Below, piece after piece: positions 60,459 through 64,000 of a DNA stretch of 64,000 bases (position 1 is its first letter; every line of letters begins with the position of its first letter). The translations under genes were made by a program, and so were the position numbers. The DNA is from Pseudarthrobacter sp. SSS035. GTDB lineage: Bacteria; Actinomycetota; Actinomycetes; Actinomycetales; Micrococcaceae. The notes beneath the pieces were generated by a model. The model was not told where the DNA came from and did not search any database. It was given only the letters and a program-made list of their open reading frames with translations. The stretch lies in the NCBI RefSeq assembly GCF_023273875.1, contig NZ_CP096882.1, forward strand, positions 2,728,001 to 2,792,000. Direction: 5' to 3'.

Positions 60459-60917
60459 ATGCCCGCCGCCAAGGAACTGTCCAAGAACACCTTTCCGCGG
60501 TCCCTGCTGGTCTGCGTCGCCTTAATGGTGGCCATGGTGGGCGGCGCCAGGTATTGGGAGACGGCCACGGGCGTGGCTTACTGGGTCTGGCTTGCCTGCG
60601 GGCTCATCCCGCTGGTGGCCGGCGCACTGACCTACCGGAATTTGAAGCGCCCGCTCGACTTTTTGGGTTCGCGCTCCGAGCCCGAAGGAGCGCACCGGCC
60701 GGGACCTGGTGGTTTTCTTACTGCCGTGGTCCTGTTTGTGGTGCCGCGCCTCGTTGGTGACGGTGCGGCGGAACTCGCCCTCAACAATGGCGCTGATGCT
60801 TTCGCGGCCGCCGTGACGGCAACCGCGGTGCCCTTCGCCGTCGTCGTTATGGGCTATCGGGCGGCCGAAACTGCCCTGAACAGGCGCGACGCCGCTATCG
60901 CGGCGGGCCAACCTTAG
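60459..60917 (+). CDS. Small membrane protein of unknown function
   Basis: A 152-residue protein with four hydrophobic segments (about 13-28, 38-58, 85-105 and 118-133: TAVVLFVVPRLVG and AAAVTATAVPFAVVVMGYRA). No known family is recognised. It lies alone between the GNAT gene and trhO. Codon use looks like its neighbours, so the frame is likely real. Confidence 0.65.
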   Translation: MPAAKELSKNTFPRSLLVCVALMVAMVGGARYWETATGVAYWVWLACGLIPLVAGALTYRNLKRPLDFLGSRSEPEGAHRPGPGGFLTAVVLFVVPRLVGDGAAELALNNGADAFAAAVTATAVPFAVVVMGYRAAETALNRRDAAIAAGQP

Positions 60918-60968
60918 CCCCGGCCACCGGGCGGGACCGGTGCCCGGCAACCCAGTACCCTTAAATAC

Positions 60969-61862
60969 GTGGCTTTGAACCGAATTGTGCTCTTTTACGG
61001 CTTTACTCCCATCGCTGATCCGGACGCGGTGCGGCTCTGGCAGCGTGCCCTGTGCGAAAAACTCGGGCTGACCGGACGCATCCTCCTTTCCAAGGACGGC
61101 ATCAACGCCACGGTGGGCGGCGAAATCGGCGCCGTCAAGCAGTACGTGAAGACCACCCGCGAATACAAGGGCTTCCACGGCATCGACGTGAAATGGTCCG
61201 ACGGCGGCGCGGAGGACTTCCCTCGGCTGAGCGTTAAGGTCCGGGACGAGATCGTCTCCTTCGGCGCGCCCGGCGAACTCAAGGTGGATGAGCACGGTGT
61301 GGTGGGCGGCGGCACCCATCTCAAGCCCGAGGAACTCCATGAACTGGTGGAAGCCACGAAACAGGCCGGCGAGGACGTGGTGTTCTTCGACGGCCGCAAC
61401 GCCTTCGAGGCCCAGATCGGCAAGTTCAAGGACGCGATCGTCCCGGACGTGGCCACCACCCACGATTTCATCAAGGAGCTCGACTCCGGCAAGTACGACG
61501 CCCTCAAGGACAAACCGGTGGTCACCTACTGCACCGGCGGCATCCGCTGCGAGGTGCTCTCCAGCCTGATGGTGAACCGCGGTTTCAAGCAGGTGTACCA
61601 GCTCGACGGCGGCATCGTCCGCTACGGCGAAACGTTCAAGGACCAGGGCCTCTGGGAAGGCTCGCTGTACGTGTTCGACAAGCGCATGCACCTGGAATTC
61701 AGCGAGGACGCCAAGACCATCGGTGAGTGCGTCCGCTGTGCCGCGCCCACCAGCAAGTTCGAGAACTGCTCCAACCTGAGCTGCCGCACACTGACCTTGT
61801 ACTGCACCGAGTGTGCCGCCAGTCCGGAGACGCTGCGCTGCCCCGAAGGCTGCGCGGCCTGA
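60969..61862 (+). CDS. trhO: tRNA uridine(34) hydroxylase TrhO (rhodanese-like)
   Basis: A 297-residue protein of the YceA/TrhO family, which uses oxygen to make 5-hydroxyuridine at tRNA wobble position 34. N-terminal domain RILLSKDGINATVGG, central rhodanese domain with the active-site Cys loop YCTGGIRCEV near residue 190, and a C-terminal Cys-rich part (CVRCAAPTSKFENC, CRTLTLYCTECAA). The GTG start follows a -10-like AT patch. The hydroxylase role is from family knowledge; the ORF is full length. Confidence 0.93.
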   Translation: MALNRIVLFYGFTPIADPDAVRLWQRALCEKLGLTGRILLSKDGINATVGGEIGAVKQYVKTTREYKGFHGIDVKWSDGGAEDFPRLSVKVRDEIVSFGAPGELKVDEHGVVGGGTHLKPEELHELVEATKQAGEDVVFFDGRNAFEAQIGKFKDAIVPDVATTHDFIKELDSGKYDALKDKPVVTYCTGGIRCEVLSSLMVNRGFKQVYQLDGGIVRYGETFKDQGLWEGSLYVFDKRMHLEFSEDAKTIGECVRCAAPTSKFENCSNLSCRTLTLYCTECAASPETLRCPEGCAA

Positions 61863-61875
61863 CGGCTCGCACGGT

Positions 61876-62394
61876 TCAGAGCCGGGCCAGCCGGAAGGCG
61901 AAATTGGCGGGGGACGGCGCTTCGACCTGGAAATGCAGCACCGTTTCCTTGGACAGGTAGATCACGCTTTCGCGCCGCGATCCGCAGCGCAGGCTGAGGT
62001 CCACCATGGTGAATTCGTCATTGCGGACTTTGAAGTCGACGCGCCGCTGGCTCCGGCACACCAGCACCAGGACGTAGGTTCCGGCGGGGAGGGGCGCCGT
62101 CGCGTCCGTTCGGATTTCCTCCGCGCGCAACAGGCCGAATGTCCTATGCGCCACCTGCAGGCCGGGCCCCACCTGGGACTCCGTCAACCAGGCCTCCATT
62201 TCAGCCTCGCTGACGGGATCGTTCCGCCACAGCTCAGCGCGTGGCCCCGGCTCGGTCACCTCCGGCGCGGACGGGGCGTTCTCGGCCGGCCGCCACCCTT
62301 CGTCGTACGTGTATTCACATCCGGTGAGCGCAGTTCCGGCAACGAGTGCGCCCGCCGTCCAGAGTACGACGGCGGCCCTCACCCGGGTGCGCAC
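61876..62394 (-). CDS. Putative lipoprotein, paralogue A
   Basis: A 172-residue lipoprotein if started at GTG 62394 (MRTRVRAAVVLW..., Cys at residue 26 in ALTGC). The frame also starts at ATG 62472, which would give an unusual 50-residue leader. The domain (about 95-172) has PAGTYVLVLVCRSQRRVDFK and a C-terminal FRLARL strand, and it resembles the protein at 62550-62990. It is not a recognised family. Together they form a paralogous pair of secreted lipoproteins. Confidence 0.65.
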   Translation of the reverse strand: MRTRVRAAVVLWTAGALVAGTALTGCEYTYDEGWRPAENAPSAPEVTEPGPRAELWRNDPVSEAEMEAWLTESQVGPGLQVAHRTFGLLRAEEIRTDATAPLPAGTYVLVLVCRSQRRVDFKVRNDEFTMVDLSLRCGSRRESVIYLSKETVLHFQVEAPSPANFAFRLARL

Positions 62395-62549
62395 GGAGAC
62401 TGACCGGGACGGGCAAGTGCCCGGACGAAGTACCGCCCTGCGGGGCGGCGGCGCCCCCTGGCTTGCGGGCATATTCCGACTCTATGCCCGGCACGGACCC
62501 CAATCCAGAGCCTCGAGGAAGTGCGGGGGAGGCTGGTCAGGGGAGGGGG

Positions 62550-62990
62550 TTAGGGGCTGCTGCTTACCAGCTGGTAGGCGTAGATCAGCGGTGCGTCGAC
62601 GCTGGAGGCGCTGAGCTCCAGCGGTCCGGATTCCGGGAGCGTGATTTTGCGGGACTCCGGCGTGCCGTAGCAGGCGGCCCCGAGGTCGGCGAGTTCCTTG
62701 CCGCCGGACCGCACTGCCAGGAAGGCCTTGCCGCCGCCTTCGCAGACGAGTGTCAGCGTGTACTTGCCTGCCGGCACGTTCTCCGTATGGTCAATGGGCT
62801 GGGCGTTGAGAATCTTGCCGGAATCCTCGGCAACAATGCCGCTGGCCGACGGCATCGCCGTGGCTTTCCAGGCCGGCACATCCGCGTTCTCCACCGAAAG
62901 CTGCTGCGCGCAGCCCGAGACACCCAGGAGGACAGCTGCTGCAGCCACAGCGGAGAGGGCACGCGGCATGGAGGAAGGAAACGGAACCAT
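62550..62990 (-). CDS. Putative lipoprotein, paralogue B
   Basis: A 146-residue protein: hydrophobic signal with lipobox GVSGC (Cys27; Cys20 from the alternative ATG at 62969), then a beta-rich domain with PAGKYTLTLVCEGGGKAFLA and CYGTPESRKITLPESGP. The pattern PAG-Y-L-LVC and later Cys is shared with the lipoprotein just downstream, so the two arose by duplication. Both lie on the minus strand with a 77-156-bp gap. The function is unknown. Confidence 0.7.
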   Translation of the reverse strand: MVPFPSSMPRALSAVAAAAVLLGVSGCAQQLSVENADVPAWKATAMPSASGIVAEDSGKILNAQPIDHTENVPAGKYTLTLVCEGGGKAFLAVRSGGKELADLGAACYGTPESRKITLPESGPLELSASSVDAPLIYAYQLVSSSP

Positions 62991-63035
62991 GCTTCCAACT
63001 TACCCGGCGCCATCTGTGCTCCGTGATTCAGTCCC

Positions 63036-63066
63036 TTGACCTTGACGCTACGTCAACATTTATCGT
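63036..63066 (+). promoter_or_regulatory. MerR-type promoter with inverted repeat in a 19-bp spacer
   Basis: TTGACC (63036-63041) and TATCGT (63061-63066) are 19 bp apart. TTGACG and CGTCAA (63042-63047, 63051-63056) form an inverted repeat around CTA in the spacer. An overlong spacer with a dyad is the hallmark of promoters activated by MerR-family regulators. The MerR gene itself starts 62 bp downstream, implying autoactivation. Confidence 0.75.
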
Positions 63067-63127
63067 TGAACCATCAGCCGGACCAGAACGTCCGGACCAT
63101 CCCGCAACAGAGCAGGAAGGAGGACAC

Positions 63128-63910
63128 ATGGACTGGTCCATCCAGGACATCGCCCGGATCGCCGGGACCACCAGCAGGACGCTGCGGCACTATGACGACA
63201 TCGGCCTGCTCAAGCCCAGCCGCACCGGCCACAACGGTTACCGCTACTACAACCAGGCGGCGATGGTGCAGCTCCAGCGCATCCTGCTCCTGCGCGGGCT
63301 GGGGCTGGGCCTGCCGGTGATCAGCCAGGTGCTCGACGACGAAGCGGACGCAGCGAAGGCGCTCACCGGGCATCTCGAATGGCTGAAGCAGGAACAGGAC
63401 AGGCTGGCGCGGCAGATCGCGTCGGTCACCCAAACCATCGAAGCAGTGAAAGGAGGTGGCGAAATCATGGCAGAAGACATGTTCAACGGTTTCGACCACA
63501 CGCAGTACAAGGACGAAGTGGAGGAACGCTGGGGCAAGGACGCCTACGCGAAGGGGGATTCGTGGTGGCGCGGCATGAGCACCGAGGAGAAGGCCGCGTG
63601 GAAGCAGCGCTCGCAGCAGCTGGGCGAGGACTGGATCGCCGCCGCCACGGCGGGTATCGCACCGGACAGCGCGGAGGCCCAGGCCATCGCGAGGCGGCAC
63701 GTCGAATGGCTGACCGGCATCCCGGGCACCCCGGCGTCGGACGCCCGCGGCCAGGCTGACCGCAAGGGCAACGCTGACGTCCAGGCATACGTCACCGGAC
63801 TCGGCGAAATGTACGTTGCTGACCCTCGGTTCGCCAAGAACTACGGCGGCGCGGACGGTGCCGGCTTCGTCCGGGATGCCCTGAAGATCTACGCGGCGGA
63901 GAACCTGTAG
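63128..63910 (+). CDS. MerR family regulator with TipAS-like domain
   Basis: A 260-residue regulator: MerR DNA-binding head (about 1-70, MDWSIQDIARIAGTTSRTLR and HYDDIGLLKPSRTG), a coiled-coil dimer helix (about 75-108) and a C-terminal TipAS antibiotic-recognition domain (about 120-260) with FNGFDHTQYKDEVEERWG. TipAL of Streptomyces activates its own promoter on binding thiopeptides. AGGAGG 5 bp before ATG 63128 supports the start. The ligand here is unknown; its own MerR-type promoter is upstream. Confidence 0.93.
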   Translation: MDWSIQDIARIAGTTSRTLRHYDDIGLLKPSRTGHNGYRYYNQAAMVQLQRILLLRGLGLGLPVISQVLDDEADAAKALTGHLEWLKQEQDRLARQIASVTQTIEAVKGGGEIMAEDMFNGFDHTQYKDEVEERWGKDAYAKGDSWWRGMSTEEKAAWKQRSQQLGEDWIAAATAGIAPDSAEAQAIARRHVEWLTGIPGTPASDARGQADRKGNADVQAYVTGLGEMYVADPRFAKNYGGADGAGFVRDALKIYAAENL

Positions 63911-63949
63911 CCCGTCAGGAGGAAGCGTGCCCGCCAATAGACTTGGGCG

Positions 63950-64000
63950 GTGACTGATTCCACGCTTTTCCTGGCCGGCAACACCCCCGATGCCCCGCGC
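63950..64000 (+). CDS. N-terminal fragment of a gene running off the window
   Basis: GTG at 63950 opens 17 codons (MTDSTLFLAGNTPDAPR) that continue past the window end. AGGAGG lies about 30 bp upstream at 63917-63922, which is far for a ribosome site, so the start is uncertain. The product cannot be identified from this fragment. Confidence 0.4.
   Translation, partial: MTDSTLFLAGNTPDAPR

Overview
The window is high-GC chromosomal DNA of an actinobacterium, most likely Arthrobacter or Pseudarthrobacter (Micrococcaceae). The evidence is the Micrococcaceae-type gene neighbourhoods, GTG/ATG starts with 4-nt stop/start overlaps, a complete actinobacterial tad pilus block headed by ssd, and a block of genes whose homologues sit together in Mycobacterium tuberculosis (helicase, tad, acs, marP, nudix, nth, crp, ponA2, metallophosphoesterase).

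Layout. 1-5.0 kb: accessory metabolism and regulation (MmyB-type regulator, a low-GC lipoprotein gene, an alcohol dehydrogenase/SDR pair, an AlkD-like HEAT protein). 5.1-13.3 kb: PAP2 phosphatase, YjbR protein, an AAA ATPase with an apparent N-terminal frameshift, GH1 beta-glucosidase, FNT channel, App1 phosphatase, GH15 glucoamylase-like protein. 13.4-19.9 kb: YegP-like protein, HAD hydrolase, sterol-carrier-like protein, L-asparaginase II, membrane molybdopterin oxidoreductase, purD-purC. 19.9-21.6 kb: an XRE-TPR regulator facing a 71-residue secreted peptide that carries two identical copies of the octapeptide VGNWPDPM. This looks like a peptide-pheromone/receptor pair and is the most novel item here. 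21.7-25.5 kb: tRNA-Pro(CGG) and a heterodimeric ABC exporter. 25.7-26.9 kb: an intact IS30-family insertion sequence with 27-bp inverted repeats and a GAG target duplication.

26.97-34.9 kb: cell-envelope and stress genes (metallophosphoesterase, class A PBP, DUF4177-like, RidA, NUDIX, Crp, MarP protease, aroQ). 35.0-43.9 kb: an alpha-galactoside utilisation island (GH36 alpha-galactosidase, carbohydrate ABC transporter without its own ATPase, Gfo/Idh/MocA oxidoreductase, LacI and DeoR regulators) with two LacI-type operators in the divergent promoter region. 44-51.7 kb: acs, a membrane protein, nth, CoA pyrophosphatase, a second YegP-like protein, a 5'-nuclease-less family A DNA polymerase, and a small HTH protein preceded by a 34-bp perfect palindrome. 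51.9-57.2 kb: ssd-tadA-tadB-tadC, then DUF4244-TadE-TadE/G-like. 57.2-64 kb: DEAD/DEAH helicase, GNAT acetyltransferase, membrane protein, trhO, two paralogous lipoproteins, a TipA-type MerR regulator, and the start of a truncated last gene.

Functions are assigned from motifs read in the translations and from gene context. No database search was possible.
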